This document shows, piece after piece, positions 17,528-26,791 of a stretch of 64,000 bases of DNA. The number at the start of each line of letters is the position of its first letter. Within the stretch, counting starts at the first letter, position 1. The stretch is from Chryseobacterium cheonjiense. Its GTDB lineage: Bacteria > Bacteroidota > Bacteroidia > Flavobacteriales > Weeksellaceae. The position numbers and the translations under genes are program-made. Under the pieces are notes generated by a model. It had not been told where the DNA came from, ran no database searches, and saw only the letters and a program-made list of their open reading frames with translations. The stretch lies in NCBI RefSeq assembly GCF_012927265.1, contig NZ_JABBGF010000001.1, positions 618,502 through 682,501 of the forward strand, written 5' to 3'.

Positions 17528-17741
17528 TTTTAAATATTTTTATTAACTGAGACAAAGGTAGATTAGCCAGCGTTTTTTCGTTTTGTTTAAAATGTCAATT
17601 TATTTTGTTTAAAATTTCACAAGAAAAAATGTTTTTTAGCATCCTGATCTAATTCTGTTAAATCCTCCTTTCAATTTATAAATTATCATAAATGCGTTGC
17701 GCATTCCTTCGTGAATAAGTAATTTTGAAAAATTTTCAGAT

Positions 17742-18746
17742 TTGAGTCCTACCATTTCCATAGTTGTTGCTATTTTTAACCGTAAAGATGAGCTTTTTGA
17801 GCTCCTGACTTCTCTTACTTCACAGACTGATAAAGATTTCGAAATTATCATTGTAGATGATGGTTCGCTGATTGATCTGCGGCCTGTGATTGAAAATTTT
17901 AAAACATTTTTAACGATCAGGTACTTCAGGAAAGACAATTCCGGGCCGGGACTTTCCAGGAATTACGGGGCGAGAAGGGCAGCCAATGAATGGCTGGTTT
18001 TTGTTGACAGTGATGTGATCGTGGAGAAAGATTATATCGAAAATATTAAAAAAGATATTCTCGAAATCCCGTGTGATGCCTTCGGCGGTGCAGATAAGGC
18101 GCATAAAGGCTTTAACCTGATGCAGAAAGCCATTTCCTATTCCATGACTTCCGTTTTTACTACCGGCGGAATCAGAGGGAATAAAAAGGCTGTATCGAAG
18201 TTTCAACCGAGAAGTTTTAATATGGGTGTAAAGAAAGAAGTTTTTGAAAAAGTAGGTGGTTTCTCTGAAATGCGAATAGGAGAGGATCCGGACCTTTCCA
18301 TGACGCTTTGGGAAAACGGATATACCACTGCTTTCTTCGATAATATTGCCGTTTATCACAAGAGAAGGGTAGACTTCGGAAAATTCTCAAAACAGGTGTA
18401 TCAGTTCGGATGTGCAAGGCCCATCCTGAACCAGAGACATCCAAATTACGTGAAAATATCCTTTGCTTTTCCAACCTTGTTTTTATTGGGTTATATCATG
18501 GGCTTCCTTGAGTATTTCTTCATGGGAAAAGGCATTATTCTTGCCTTTTATGGGTTGTACACCTTCACGGTGCTTTTTCATGCACTGTTTGTTACCAAAA
18601 ATATCAGCATTGCCGGAATGGCGGTAATATCTACATACATCCAGATGTTTTCATACGGGTACGGATTTTTAAAATCCTGGGTCTTGCTGAATGTTTTCAG
18701 AATGAAACCGGAAGACGCGTTTCCGAAGCATTTTCATAAAAATTAA
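17742..18746 (+). CDS. Glycosyltransferase family 2
   Basis: The 334-residue protein has a GT-A fold N-terminus: PTISIVVAIFNRKDEL, nucleotide-site Asp39-Asp40-Gly, the DxD-type metal site VDSD (Asp89, Asp91), and GED (Glu181, Asp182) as the likely catalytic acidic pair. Two to three hydrophobic helices (about 245-330) anchor the C-terminus in the membrane. It probably adds a sugar to an envelope lipid or polysaccharide. The only suitable start is TTG at 17742, immediately before Ser-Pro-Thr; there is no in-frame ATG upstream without a stop. It stands alone, with no other polysaccharide gene nearby. Confidence 0.85.
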   Translation: MSPTISIVVAIFNRKDELFELLTSLTSQTDKDFEIIIVDDGSLIDLRPVIENFKTFLTIRYFRKDNSGPGLSRNYGARRAANEWLVFVDSDVIVEKDYIENIKKDILEIPCDAFGGADKAHKGFNLMQKAISYSMTSVFTTGGIRGNKKAVSKFQPRSFNMGVKKEVFEKVGGFSEMRIGEDPDLSMTLWENGYTTAFFDNIAVYHKRRVDFGKFSKQVYQFGCARPILNQRHPNYVKISFAFPTLFLLGYIMGFLEYFFMGKGIILAFYGLYTFTVLFHALFVTKNISIAGMAVISTYIQMFSYGYGFLKSWVLLNVFRMKPEDAFPKHFHKN

Positions 18747-18772
18747 TTTAATTACTTTATAAACATTCAAAT

Positions 18773-18798
18773 TGTCATTCTGGAAGAATCTGAGCAAC
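18773..18798 (+). repeat. Dispersed-type intergenic repeat copy
   Basis: The phrase TGTCATTCTGGAAGAATCTG resembles the TGTCATTCTGA...GAAGAATCT element that recurs in Bacteroidota intergenic DNA (from memory). It is related in style to the copy at 13499-13530. Confidence 0.35.
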
Positions 18799-19059
18799 AA
18801 TTTTTTATATTTAAAATGTTTCACTTCAAAAATGTAAATTTTAAAATTTTGTTGGCTTTAGCTTTCAACCTTAATCATCCGTCTTTTGCTGTTTAATATT
18901 TCAAATTCTTGATTTTTCTTCCGTAGATTACATAGATTTTGCAGATATGGTTTAATTTTCATTTAATGCAGTAAGTTTCTCTCTTAGAAGTATCTCATCA
19001 GTGCATTTCAAAAACTATGTCTGGATGCTTTTAAGATAACGTCAAAGCGTTAAACTTTA

Positions 19060-19094
19060 TTAAAAAATAAAAGCTGTCGTGATCACGACAGCCT
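19060..19094 (-). terminator. Terminator of the methionine gamma-lyase-like gene
   Basis: The 20-base perfect palindrome GCTGTCGTGA/TCACGACAGC at 19073-19092 lies 13 bases past the stop codon on the minus strand and is followed by TTTTATTTTTT. Confidence 0.85.
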
Positions 19095-19105
19095 TGACAA
19101 TAAAA

Positions 19106-20332
19106 TTAAGATGTAAATATGGTTTCATGGTTGAGAATGCCTGTTTTGAGCATGCATTCCCGCATCTTTTCGTAAGTTCTTTCGATATCATGGTCGAGAC
19201 CAATGGAAAACCGGATCAGTCCGTCCGAGATTCCCATTTCTGCACGTTCTTCCTCCGGAATTTCAGAAGAAGTTGAGCTTCCTGAACATGAAAATAAAGT
19301 TTTATAGAATCCCAGGCTTACGGCAAGATATCCCAGGTTTTCCTGCTGCATCATCTCCATCAGTTCGTTGGCTTTTTCAGTAGTGCCGGCATCAAGAGTC
19401 AGCAAACCTCCAAAGCCATATTCTTCATGCATCATGCTTTTCATCAGTTCATGGTTTTTGTGAGATTTCAGTCCGGGATAAGAAACTCTCAGCCCGTCGT
19501 TTTCAAACCTTTCAGCAAGATACATGGCATTATGGCTGTGCTGCTTCATTCTGATATGAAGGGTTCTCAGGTTTTTCAGGATACTTGCAGAACGCAGGCT
19601 GTCCATGGTAGGTCCCAACAACATACATGCTCCGGTATTCACATTTTTGGTGTCGTTGATGAACTCCTGAGTTCCACAGTATACACCACCAACGGTATCG
19701 CTGCTCCCGTTGATGAATTTTGTAAGGGAATGGATCACAATATCCGCTCCCAGTAAAGAAGGTGAGATGGAAAGTGGTGAAAACGTATTATCAACAATCA
19801 GTTGTAAGTTATGTTTTTTACAGATTTCAGATAATTTTCTAAGGTCAGCAACCTCAAGAAGCGGATTGCTCACACTTTCACAATATATAATCTTTGTGTT
19901 TGGCTGGATGGCATTTTCAATAGAGTCAAAATTATTGATGTCTACGAATGTTGTTTCAATATTAAATGGCGGAAGAAAATTTTTCATAAAAGCATACGTT
20001 CCTCCGTAAATTGTTCTGCTGGAGATTATATGATCTCCGCATTTACATACCTGTAAAAGAACAGAAGTAATGGCACCCATTCCTGAAGCCGTAACGTTTG
20101 CAGCTTCCGTATTTTCCATTTTGGCAAGGGCCTCGGAAAGATACAGATTCATGGGAGAAGAATGTCTTGAATACAAATAACAGCCTTCCGCATTTCCTTC
20201 AAATGTATCGAACATTGTTTTTGCAGAAAGAAATGTATAGGTTGAACTGTCTGAGATTGATGGGTTCACACCACCAAATTCACCGAAATACTGTAAATCC
20301 TGAATTTCGTTTGCCGCGTTAAAATCTTTCAT
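19106..20332 (-). CDS. PLP-dependent trans-sulfuration enzyme, probable methionine gamma-lyase
   Basis: The 408-residue protein belongs to the Cys/Met metabolism PLP family. It has YSRHSSP (Tyr54-Arg56, phosphate contact from the neighbouring subunit), TASGMGAITS, VDNTFSPL with the PLP-binding Asp181, and the Schiff-base lysine Lys205 in HSLTKFING. Family members are methionine gamma-lyase, cystathionine gamma-synthase and cystathionine lyases. The divergent Lrp/AsnC gene favours methionine gamma-lyase, since mdeA/mdeR of Pseudomonas has the same layout (established). This enzyme would split methionine into methanethiol, ammonia and 2-oxobutyrate. The start ATG at 20332 fits the family. Confidence 0.85.
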   Translation of the reverse strand: MKDFNAANEIQDLQYFGEFGGVNPSISDSSTYTFLSAKTMFDTFEGNAEGCYLYSRHSSPMNLYLSEALAKMENTEAANVTASGMGAITSVLLQVCKCGDHIISSRTIYGGTYAFMKNFLPPFNIETTFVDINNFDSIENAIQPNTKIIYCESVSNPLLEVADLRKLSEICKKHNLQLIVDNTFSPLSISPSLLGADIVIHSLTKFINGSSDTVGGVYCGTQEFINDTKNVNTGACMLLGPTMDSLRSASILKNLRTLHIRMKQHSHNAMYLAERFENDGLRVSYPGLKSHKNHELMKSMMHEEYGFGGLLTLDAGTTEKANELMEMMQQENLGYLAVSLGFYKTLFSCSGSSTSSEIPEEERAEMGISDGLIRFSIGLDHDIERTYEKMRECMLKTGILNHETIFTS

Positions 20333-20425
20333 ATGATATAATTTTTCCGTTGCTAATATGAAAGTATTCCCATTTTTTTACAAGGTAAAATGAATTTTAT
20401 AGAATATAAATCTATTAAGTTGTAT

Positions 20426-20454
20426 TTTGGTAGAAATAAAGTTTATTATATTTG
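20426..20454 (+). promoter_or_regulatory. Promoter of the Lrp/AsnC gene
   Basis: TTTG at 20426-20429 and TATATTTG at 20447-20454 are 17 bases apart, a good Bacteroidota promoter 31 bases before the ATG. The divergent promoter must also lie in this 153-base spacer. Confidence 0.65.
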
Positions 20455-20485
20455 ATGAATATAAATTTTTAACAAAAAATTATCT

Positions 20486-20944
20486 ATGGCACTTGATGAT
20501 ACGGATAAGAAACTGCTCCTTTTTTTGCAGGAAGATTCTAAGCAGACCACCAAAGAGCTGTCTTACAAACTGGGTTTGTCTGTAACCGCTGTTTATGAAC
20601 GCATACGGAAACTGGAAAACACGGGCGTGATTTCGAAATATGTTGCCATTCTGGACCGTCATAAAATTGACAGGAATTTTATCGTGCTGTGCCACGTGAA
20701 ACTGACACAGCACAAAAAAGAATACGTCCTGCAGTTTGAAAGGGAAATTATGAATCTGCACGAAGTAACGGAATGTTTCCACGTAAGCGGTGATTACGAT
20801 TATATCCTGAAAATTGCCGTAAAAGATATGGAAGATTACCGGAATTTTATGCTCTCCAAACTTACTACCCTGCAGCATATTGCAAGCACCCACAGCTCGT
20901 TTATGATCTCTGAAGTGAAAAATACAACGGCCATTGTTTTGTAA
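20486..20944 (+). CDS. Lrp/AsnC family transcriptional regulator
   Basis: The 152-residue protein has an N-terminal winged helix-turn-helix (about 5-60: LDDTDKKLL, KELSYKLGLSVTAVYERIRKL) and a C-terminal RAM ligand-binding domain (about 65-145: VTECFHVSGDYDYILKI). That is the standard Lrp/AsnC design, forming octamers that sense an amino acid. It is divergent from the methionine gamma-lyase-like gene and probably controls it in response to methionine or another amino acid (inference). It ends before the long hairpin element at 21.0 kb. Confidence 0.92.
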   Translation: MALDDTDKKLLLFLQEDSKQTTKELSYKLGLSVTAVYERIRKLENTGVISKYVAILDRHKIDRNFIVLCHVKLTQHKKEYVLQFEREIMNLHEVTECFHVSGDYDYILKIAVKDMEDYRNFMLSKLTTLQHIASTHSSFMISEVKNTTAIVL

Positions 20945-21000
20945 TTGTAATATAGTATTTCCAGAATCCTTTAACTCGAATTGTTCCTGATTTTATTTTT

Positions 21001-21118
21001 AAGGAGCCATTCCCGCTTTCCGCACTCGCTATTTTTTTGGTTTCAGCGCGGCGGCGAAGCCGCCGCGCTGAAACCAAAAAAATGAGCTCAGACAAAGCTG
21101 CAATCGGGGCTAGGCCTC
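21001..21118. repeat. GC-rich perfect hairpin with distinctive flanks (candidate dispersed element and terminator)
   Basis: The core at 21031-21083 is a perfect 25-bp inverted repeat with a GAA loop. Its inner half is pure G/C (GCGCGGCGGC and complement) and its outer half is T-run plus GGTTTCA. Left flank GGAGCCATTCCCGCTTTCCG and right flank CTGCAATCGGGGCTAGGCCT are far more G/C-rich than the surrounding DNA. From memory, similar TAGCCCCGAT...hairpin...AAGCGGGAA units occur between genes in many Bacteroidota. Here it separates the convergent Lrp and bestrophin genes, and the A/T arms would let it terminate both. Confidence 0.8.
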
Positions 21119-21145
21119 AGTCTTTTATTTCAATAAAAGTTTTAA

Positions 21146-22177
21146 CTATACCAAAACACCATTTTTAGAAGCAATCGGATCCGGAAGTTCTGTGTCTCCG
21201 GTCATTTGCAGTAAATCTATTTCTATCGTTCTGCAGATCGAAAGCATCGGTATATCAAACATGAGCCCTTCAAAAGGGTTTTCCGAATAATCACCAACCA
21301 GTTCCATGATGATGTAAATCCATCCGATTGTAATACAAAAAGGAATAGACGCCCAGATTCCCCAATCGCCCAGTTTGGCGAATTCGCTTACCAGACCTAG
21401 CGGAAGCAGCATGATAAAAATAACATTAAATACAAAAGCAGTACTGGCAAACTGTCTCGGCAATGGGAATTTCTTGATTCTCTCAGCCTGTCCCTGTAAC
21501 GTATAAAATTCATTCAGGCAATCTTGTAGCTGCATGTGATTAAATCCTGAAATTACCCCCATATTCTTTAGTTCATTAATGTCCTTCGACTGCTGTGCGA
21601 TAAGGTAGGTGGTAAAATTTTTGTAGTGGGCCTGCTGTTCTGCTTCTTCTTCAGATAAATATTTATTGAGGAATATAGGAGTTCTTCCATAATCGGGAAA
21701 TCCTGCTTTAATCAAGCGATTTCTTTTCTGGTCAACATTTTTTAACTGATCTTCTTCTACTTTAATATGCTCCCATTCAGTGGGGATTAGGAGCTGTTCA
21801 CGCAATTGGTAAAGCCACGCAATATGTCGGTATACTATTTTCTTTCTGTGGTCTTCGAGATCAAACTTTCCAACCTGTTCGTTACCGGTATCAAAAGCAG
21901 AAACCATAGAACCTAGCATCCGGCTCGAGTTCACGATTCCGCCCCATATTTTTCTGGCTTCCCACAATCTGTCGTAGGCCTGGTTATTTTTAAAACCAAC
22001 CAGGAAAGCTTCCGCTGTACCGATCAATGCGACGGGAACCCAAGGTATGATCATCCATTGCCAATTAAAAAAGTGAAAAAGAACAGCTATCAGCGTGCAC
22101 CAAAGAGATATAAGAATAAGATGAAATCCTGATAAATTGAGAACCTGCCTGTAATTGACGTATTTTGTAGTGATCAT
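21146..22177 (-). CDS. Bestrophin family ion channel protein
   Basis: The 343-residue membrane protein begins MITTKYVNYRQVLNLSG. It has two N-terminal helices (about 12-60), then GFKNNQAYDRLWEARKIWGGIVNSSR, the bestrophin hallmark (quoted as the 60-86 region), and two later helices near 225-275. SENPFEGLMFDIPML near the C-terminus is also typical. Bacterial bestrophins are pentameric channels; several conduct cations such as Na+ or K+, unlike the animal Cl- channels. An upstream in-frame start at 22216 would add 13 residues; the ATG at 22177 fits the family. It is transcribed alone. Confidence 0.88.
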   Translation of the reverse strand: MITTKYVNYRQVLNLSGFHLILISLWCTLIAVLFHFFNWQWMIIPWVPVALIGTAEAFLVGFKNNQAYDRLWEARKIWGGIVNSSRMLGSMVSAFDTGNEQVGKFDLEDHRKKIVYRHIAWLYQLREQLLIPTEWEHIKVEEDQLKNVDQKRNRLIKAGFPDYGRTPIFLNKYLSEEEAEQQAHYKNFTTYLIAQQSKDINELKNMGVISGFNHMQLQDCLNEFYTLQGQAERIKKFPLPRQFASTAFVFNVIFIMLLPLGLVSEFAKLGDWGIWASIPFCITIGWIYIIMELVGDYSENPFEGLMFDIPMLSICRTIEIDLLQMTGDTELPDPIASKNGVLV

Positions 22178-22223
22178 AATTGTTACACATTTTCTAAAGA
22201 TGATTAAATGTAACAAAAAGCAT

Positions 22224-22255
22224 ACAAAAAAAGCCCCTAATTTTTTAGAGGCTTA
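22224..22255 (-). terminator. Terminator of the fused E1 gene
   Basis: On the minus strand AAGCCTCTAA-AAAA-TTAGGGGCTT forms a 10-bp stem (one T-G pair) followed by seven T. It lies 20 bases past the stop codon at 22275. Confidence 0.85.
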
Positions 22256-22274
22256 TTTTTTATTTTATTCTGAA

Positions 22275-24347
22275 TTAATATTTCAGCATTTCGTCGATTT
22301 TTGCGCTTAGCTTTTCTGCGTTTGGCAACATTTCTTTCTCTAAAATGAGATTGATAGGAACTGCCGGAACATCAAGGGAGCCCATAGTTTCCACAGGAGC
22401 ATCAAGATATTTGAAGCAGTTTTTGGAAATTCTGTGGGCAAAAGCTTCTGCAAATGAATTGTTAAGCTGCTCTTCCGTTAAAACGATACATTTTCCGTGT
22501 GCCTTTACTCTTTCAAAAACCAATTCTTCATCAAGCGGAATTAATGTTCTTAGATCGATCACTTCTACTTTTCCGCCGAAATTTTTTGCGGCTTCTTTAG
22601 CCCAGTAAACACCCATTCCATAAGTTACAACCAGTAAAGTTCTGCCTTTTTCTATTTCCTCTTTATCCGCTTCGATGATGATTTTTCCTTTCCCGAAAGG
22701 TAAGATGTAATCTTCTGCCGGTTCTATTGTTTTTGCATCCTCGGTTCCCGGAACTTTGCTCCAATAAAGGCCTTTATGCTCCAGCATAATAACCGGATTC
22801 GGGTCATAATAGGCTGCTTTTAACAGACCTTTAAAATCTGCGGCATTGCTTGGATATGCTATTTTTATTCCTTTGATGTTGGCAAGAATGCTTTCCACGC
22901 TTCCGCTGTGGTAAGGCCCGCCTCCACCGTAAGCACCGATTGGCACCCGGATGATATTGCTTACCGGGAATTTTCCCTGGCTCAGATAATTCGACTTTGA
23001 AATTTCCGTAATCAATTGATTGATTCCCGGATAAATATAATCGGCAAACTGAACTTCAACAATCGGTTTCAGTCCTACTGCGCTCATCCCTGTGGTAGAA
23101 CCGATGATATAAGCTTCCTGGATGGCAGTATTGAACACTCTTTTGCTCCCGAATTTTTTTCCTAATGTCACGGTTTCACGGAAAACTCCGCCAATTCTTT
23201 CTCCAACATCCTGTCCGTATAACAAAGCTTCCGGATGTTTCCACATCAACTCCTGAATAGCATGAATGGCAGCATCTACCATCACGATCTTTTCACCGCC
23301 TTCCGGTTCGCGTGTCCCAACCTCCTCTGTAATCGGAGTAGGCGCAAAAACGTGATTCATTACGGTTTCAGGTTTCGGGTCTGCTGCATTTTTAGCTCTT
23401 TCGAAAGCTTCTTCTGCCTCAAGCCGCGCTTTTTTGGTTATTTGTTTTAATAATTCTTCATCAACGCCAGAATCAAGCAACTGGTTTCTGAGGATTTCTC
23501 CCGGATCTTTGGCCCTGTGTTTTGCTAAATCATTCTCATCTCTGTAAAATTCTCGTCTTACTCCCGAAGTATGGTGTCCGATAAGAACGGTTTTTGCACA
23601 AACAACCAAAGGTTTTCTTTCATTACGTACAAAATCTACCGCTTTTTTCATGACTTCAAAACTTTCGATAAAGTCGGTGCCGTCTACTCTCATTCTGCTG
23701 AGACCTGTAAATCCGGCTACAAAATCGTAAGCATCGCAGGTTCTTGCTTCATCCTTGGTAACGGAAATTCCCCATTCATTATCCTGAACCAGGAAAATAA
23801 TCGGAAGCTGATGTAATGCTGAAAACTGAAGCGCTTCACTCACTTCGCCTTCTGTAACGGAGTTGTCTCCGAGACTGCATACAACAACAGGATTGTTCTC
23901 AAACTGCTGAAGATTAAAATTCTCGATATATTTTATTCCTTGAGCTACACCGGCGGTAGGAATCGTCTGCATTCCGGTCGCAGAGCTCTGATGAATAATC
24001 TTAGGTTTGTTTTCGTCTCTGCTTGAAGGGTGGGAGTAATAAGATCTTCCTCCGGAAAACGGGTCTTCAGCCTTTGCGAGCAACTGCAGCATCAACTGAT
24101 AAGGTTCAAAACCAATTCCCAGAAGAATGCTTTCGTCTCTGTAATAAGGTGATACCCAGTCTTCTTTTTTTAATTGATAGGCAGTGGCCAGCTGAATGGC
24201 TTCGTGGCCTCTTGACGTGCTATGAACGTATTTGGTAACATTTCTGTTTTCTTCGTAAATATCTGCCATTGCTTTGGCCAGCATCATATGATTGTAAGCT
24301 TTAAGCAGAATCTCCTGAGAAACTTTTTCGTGAAGTGTATTTTCCAT
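22275..24347 (-). CDS. Fused E1 alpha/beta subunit of a branched-chain-type 2-oxoacid dehydrogenase
   Basis: The 690-residue protein joins two subunits that are separate in many bacteria. The alpha half (about 1-335) has the thiamine-diphosphate site GDNSVTEGEVSEAL...NEWGIS and HHTSGVRREFYRD. The beta half (about 345-690) has YGQDVGERIGGVF, VEVQFADYIYPGINQ and the C-terminal DLRTLIPLDEE. E1 decarboxylates a 2-oxoacid and passes the acyl group to E2. The substrate is probably a branched-chain 2-oxoacid, giving the iso-fatty-acid primers common in flavobacteria (inference). A longer frame from 24386 overlaps a terminator, so the ATG at 24347 is chosen. E2 and E3 are not nearby. Confidence 0.88.
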   Translation of the reverse strand: MENTLHEKVSQEILLKAYNHMMLAKAMADIYEENRNVTKYVHSTSRGHEAIQLATAYQLKKEDWVSPYYRDESILLGIGFEPYQLMLQLLAKAEDPFSGGRSYYSHPSSRDENKPKIIHQSSATGMQTIPTAGVAQGIKYIENFNLQQFENNPVVVCSLGDNSVTEGEVSEALQFSALHQLPIIFLVQDNEWGISVTKDEARTCDAYDFVAGFTGLSRMRVDGTDFIESFEVMKKAVDFVRNERKPLVVCAKTVLIGHHTSGVRREFYRDENDLAKHRAKDPGEILRNQLLDSGVDEELLKQITKKARLEAEEAFERAKNAADPKPETVMNHVFAPTPITEEVGTREPEGGEKIVMVDAAIHAIQELMWKHPEALLYGQDVGERIGGVFRETVTLGKKFGSKRVFNTAIQEAYIIGSTTGMSAVGLKPIVEVQFADYIYPGINQLITEISKSNYLSQGKFPVSNIIRVPIGAYGGGGPYHSGSVESILANIKGIKIAYPSNAADFKGLLKAAYYDPNPVIMLEHKGLYWSKVPGTEDAKTIEPAEDYILPFGKGKIIIEADKEEIEKGRTLLVVTYGMGVYWAKEAAKNFGGKVEVIDLRTLIPLDEELVFERVKAHGKCIVLTEEQLNNSFAEAFAHRISKNCFKYLDAPVETMGSLDVPAVPINLILEKEMLPNAEKLSAKIDEMLKY

Positions 24348-24364
24348 AGAAAGCAAAGATAAAC

Positions 24365-24400
24365 AAAAAAACAAAAACACTAACAAGTGTTAGTGTTTTT
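24365..24400 (-). terminator. Terminator of the T9SS subtilase gene
   Basis: AAAAACACTAACA and TGTTAGTGTTTTT form a perfect 13-bp stem with a 2-base apex (24373-24400). On the minus strand it is followed by GTTTTTTTG. It lies between the subtilase and the fused E1 gene on the same strand. Confidence 0.85.
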
Positions 24401-24431
24401 GCTTATTGTTTTAATTTAGATAACAAAACTG

Positions 24432-26537
24432 TTATTCTTTAATTACTTTTTTCGATACAGTATCTTTATCTGTTTTAACCTCTATTACGTATATTCCTTT
24501 TGTATAAGAACTAAGGTCGATAATCTCTTCGTTATTTTTAATCGTTCCGGTCTGAAGTTTTTTGCCTGAAAGGTCATAAACATTAAAGACAGCTTTCTTA
24601 GGAGCTTTTAATACTTTTACAAAATCTTTTGTAAGAGTCGGTGCAATAACTAATCCATCCTCTTTTGTAAGATCATTGGTTGCCAGTACGGATGCTGTTT
24701 GTCCGGTTACCATAATCGAATAATTCTGTGGTGCAGGGGTCCCTGCATCATTAACAAGCGTACCTTTGTTTGTAATTTCAATTCTGTAATTTCTATTAGC
24801 CACAGCATTATCAATGACAACCTGCTCAACATTGTCCACTGTATTATCTGCTTTTGTTGCAGGGTTTAATGGATTATTGGCATCAAGTTTCCAAGGATAA
24901 TATATAGTATTGGTAGTAAGATCTATAATTCTCAGATCAAGATCATTAATAAGTTTTGATGTTCTGTTGTTGTACACATCAGATACAAGCTGGTAATTTG
25001 GCGTATATTTAGGGTCAATCCAGCTGATAGTAACTTTTAATGGCTCGCCACCTTTTGCAGTAACCGTTTTACTGTTTTTAACTCCGCTGCTTAAGGTTTC
25101 ATCAGCAAAAATAACAGTATTGTTAGACTTTCCTACCAGTAATTCTGCTCCTTTTTTAGCATCAATAAATCCCCATCCGAACCATGGATCTGGCCCGATA
25201 TTTCCTGCCTCGGATGCAGAGTGAATGGTAAGTACTTTCGCTGATGCAGCATTCAATAATGCATTATTGAAAAGCTGCTTATTAATTTGTGTCCAAAGTC
25301 CGATAATTCCTGTTACAATAGGTGCGGAAAAAGAAGTACCGCTTCCAGATGACCATGTAGTACTTCCTGTTGCCGAAGTAGCTGCGTACAAAACATTTGT
25401 TCCTACAGTAGAAATATCCGGTTTTATTCCTCCATCATCTCGCGGACCAGCGCTGCTGTAATCTGAATGCACTACATCAAATGAATCTGTATAACGAAAA
25501 TTATTGTTGGAAATAATATCAGTAGCCCCTACCACAATAATGTTTTTTGCAAGAGATCCGGTTCCTATACAGTCGTATCCTTGAGAACAGTTATTAGGCG
25601 GTATGGTATCGCTTGCGGTGAATGCTACTGCACTCCCTGAAGATGCGTAATATTTGGGAATGGCTGAAGAAGCATTCGCTGGGCCCATGTTGAAATAATT
25701 TCCTGCCGATTTTACAATTATAAGGGATGGATTATTATTTACCAGCATGTCATAATTATAATCATTTGTATTGTAAGTACCCTGAAGGTCATAGAATATA
25801 TTTCCTGCCTTAGAGCCATTGTATACATAAGAACTGATATTTCCATTGGTGTCGTAATTTTCTGTCCACCCTGAATTTACTCCATATGAGTGGTTGGAAA
25901 TATTAGGTTGGGAAACGAGTATTTTTTGGAAAACATTACTGGTCGAAAGATCTCCAGGCAGAGTGGTAGTGCTGAACATGTAGCTGTCCATTGTAGAATT
26001 TATTGCAACACCTTTCGCATTTCCTACAGTAACACCTCCACTGGTTAAACTAACGCTTTTCCCTCCGATAAAGCTCCCTACTCCTGTTGAATGATCAGAA
26101 TAGCTTTGTGTGCTTGCTTCTTTATTGCTAATTCTTCCTGCTGCATTATTGAACGCTGTGTGAGCTTCATATATTCTTCCGCCATCAAATATCGTATATT
26201 TAATATTTTCGCCGTTAAATGCACCCGTAAGTCCAGTAATGTTTCCGGATGTATTGAGCAGATCAGAATTGGAATTCATTAATTGTCTTGTATCTTGTTC
26301 CTGTAAAAAATAAGGTACGTCAAAATTAAATCCTCCTAAACGTGACTTTAATGAATCTATTTTTTTCTTTGTTTCCGGATCAGGATTTTTCCCATATACT
26401 CTCTCAGCATAAGTATCAAACTTTTTTTCATTTTCAACTTTTTGCTGTTCAAACTCCCTTCTTAAATTTTCATTGTTTTTTTGTGCATACGCTGATAAAT
26501 ATAACAACGTACTGATCAAGATTAGATTTCTCTTCAT
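24432..26537 (-). CDS. Secreted S8 (subtilisin-like) peptidase with T9SS C-terminal sorting domain
   Basis: The 701-residue protein has a signal peptide (1-18, ending AYAQ). Its subtilase domain carries Asp118 (IFDGG), His149 (SDHSTGVGSFIGG), Asn280 (SAGN) and Ser402 (GTSFSAP). A P/jelly-roll-like region follows (about 470-620), then a type A C-terminal sorting domain (about 630-701, with VFNVYDLSGKKLQTG and KGIYVIEVKT, ending KKVIKE). It would cross the outer membrane through the type IX system and act as an extracellular protease. The His motif lacks the usual HGTHVAG form, so assignment of His149 rests on spacing. It is a single gene with its own terminator. Confidence 0.9.
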   Translation of the reverse strand: MKRNLILISTLLYLSAYAQKNNENLRREFEQQKVENEKKFDTYAERVYGKNPDPETKKKIDSLKSRLGGFNFDVPYFLQEQDTRQLMNSNSDLLNTSGNITGLTGAFNGENIKYTIFDGGRIYEAHTAFNNAAGRISNKEASTQSYSDHSTGVGSFIGGKSVSLTSGGVTVGNAKGVAINSTMDSYMFSTTTLPGDLSTSNVFQKILVSQPNISNHSYGVNSGWTENYDTNGNISSYVYNGSKAGNIFYDLQGTYNTNDYNYDMLVNNNPSLIIVKSAGNYFNMGPANASSAIPKYYASSGSAVAFTASDTIPPNNCSQGYDCIGTGSLAKNIIVVGATDIISNNNFRYTDSFDVVHSDYSSAGPRDDGGIKPDISTVGTNVLYAATSATGSTTWSSGSGTSFSAPIVTGIIGLWTQINKQLFNNALLNAASAKVLTIHSASEAGNIGPDPWFGWGFIDAKKGAELLVGKSNNTVIFADETLSSGVKNSKTVTAKGGEPLKVTISWIDPKYTPNYQLVSDVYNNRTSKLINDLDLRIIDLTTNTIYYPWKLDANNPLNPATKADNTVDNVEQVVIDNAVANRNYRIEITNKGTLVNDAGTPAPQNYSIMVTGQTASVLATNDLTKEDGLVIAPTLTKDFVKVLKAPKKAVFNVYDLSGKKLQTGTIKNNEEIIDLSSYTKGIYVIEVKTDKDTVSKKVIKE

Positions 26538-26791
26538 GCCAATTAATAATTACAATAATTAATTGGCAAATATATATAAAACTCATTAATTCACATAATT
26601 AATTGATGATATTTTGAATGATACTGCTAAATTTTAATTAATCTTAAAATAATATAATAATTATGCTTTTTTATTTGTAAATATTGATAAGCCAAAAATG
26701 TCGTTTGTCTTCAAAACAACTTAAATTTGAGACTGACATCGGAAAAATTAAAGTAACTTTACATACTCTTTTAATAAAAGCTAGAAAGTAC

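Larger units (their letters stand above)
18747..19105. other. Intergenic region between convergent genes
   Basis: These 359 bases are AT-rich. They include a repeat-like phrase at 18773-18798 (TGTCATTCTGGAAGAATCTG) and the terminator of the minus-strand PLP enzyme at 19060-19094. I see no gene in between. Confidence 0.5.
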
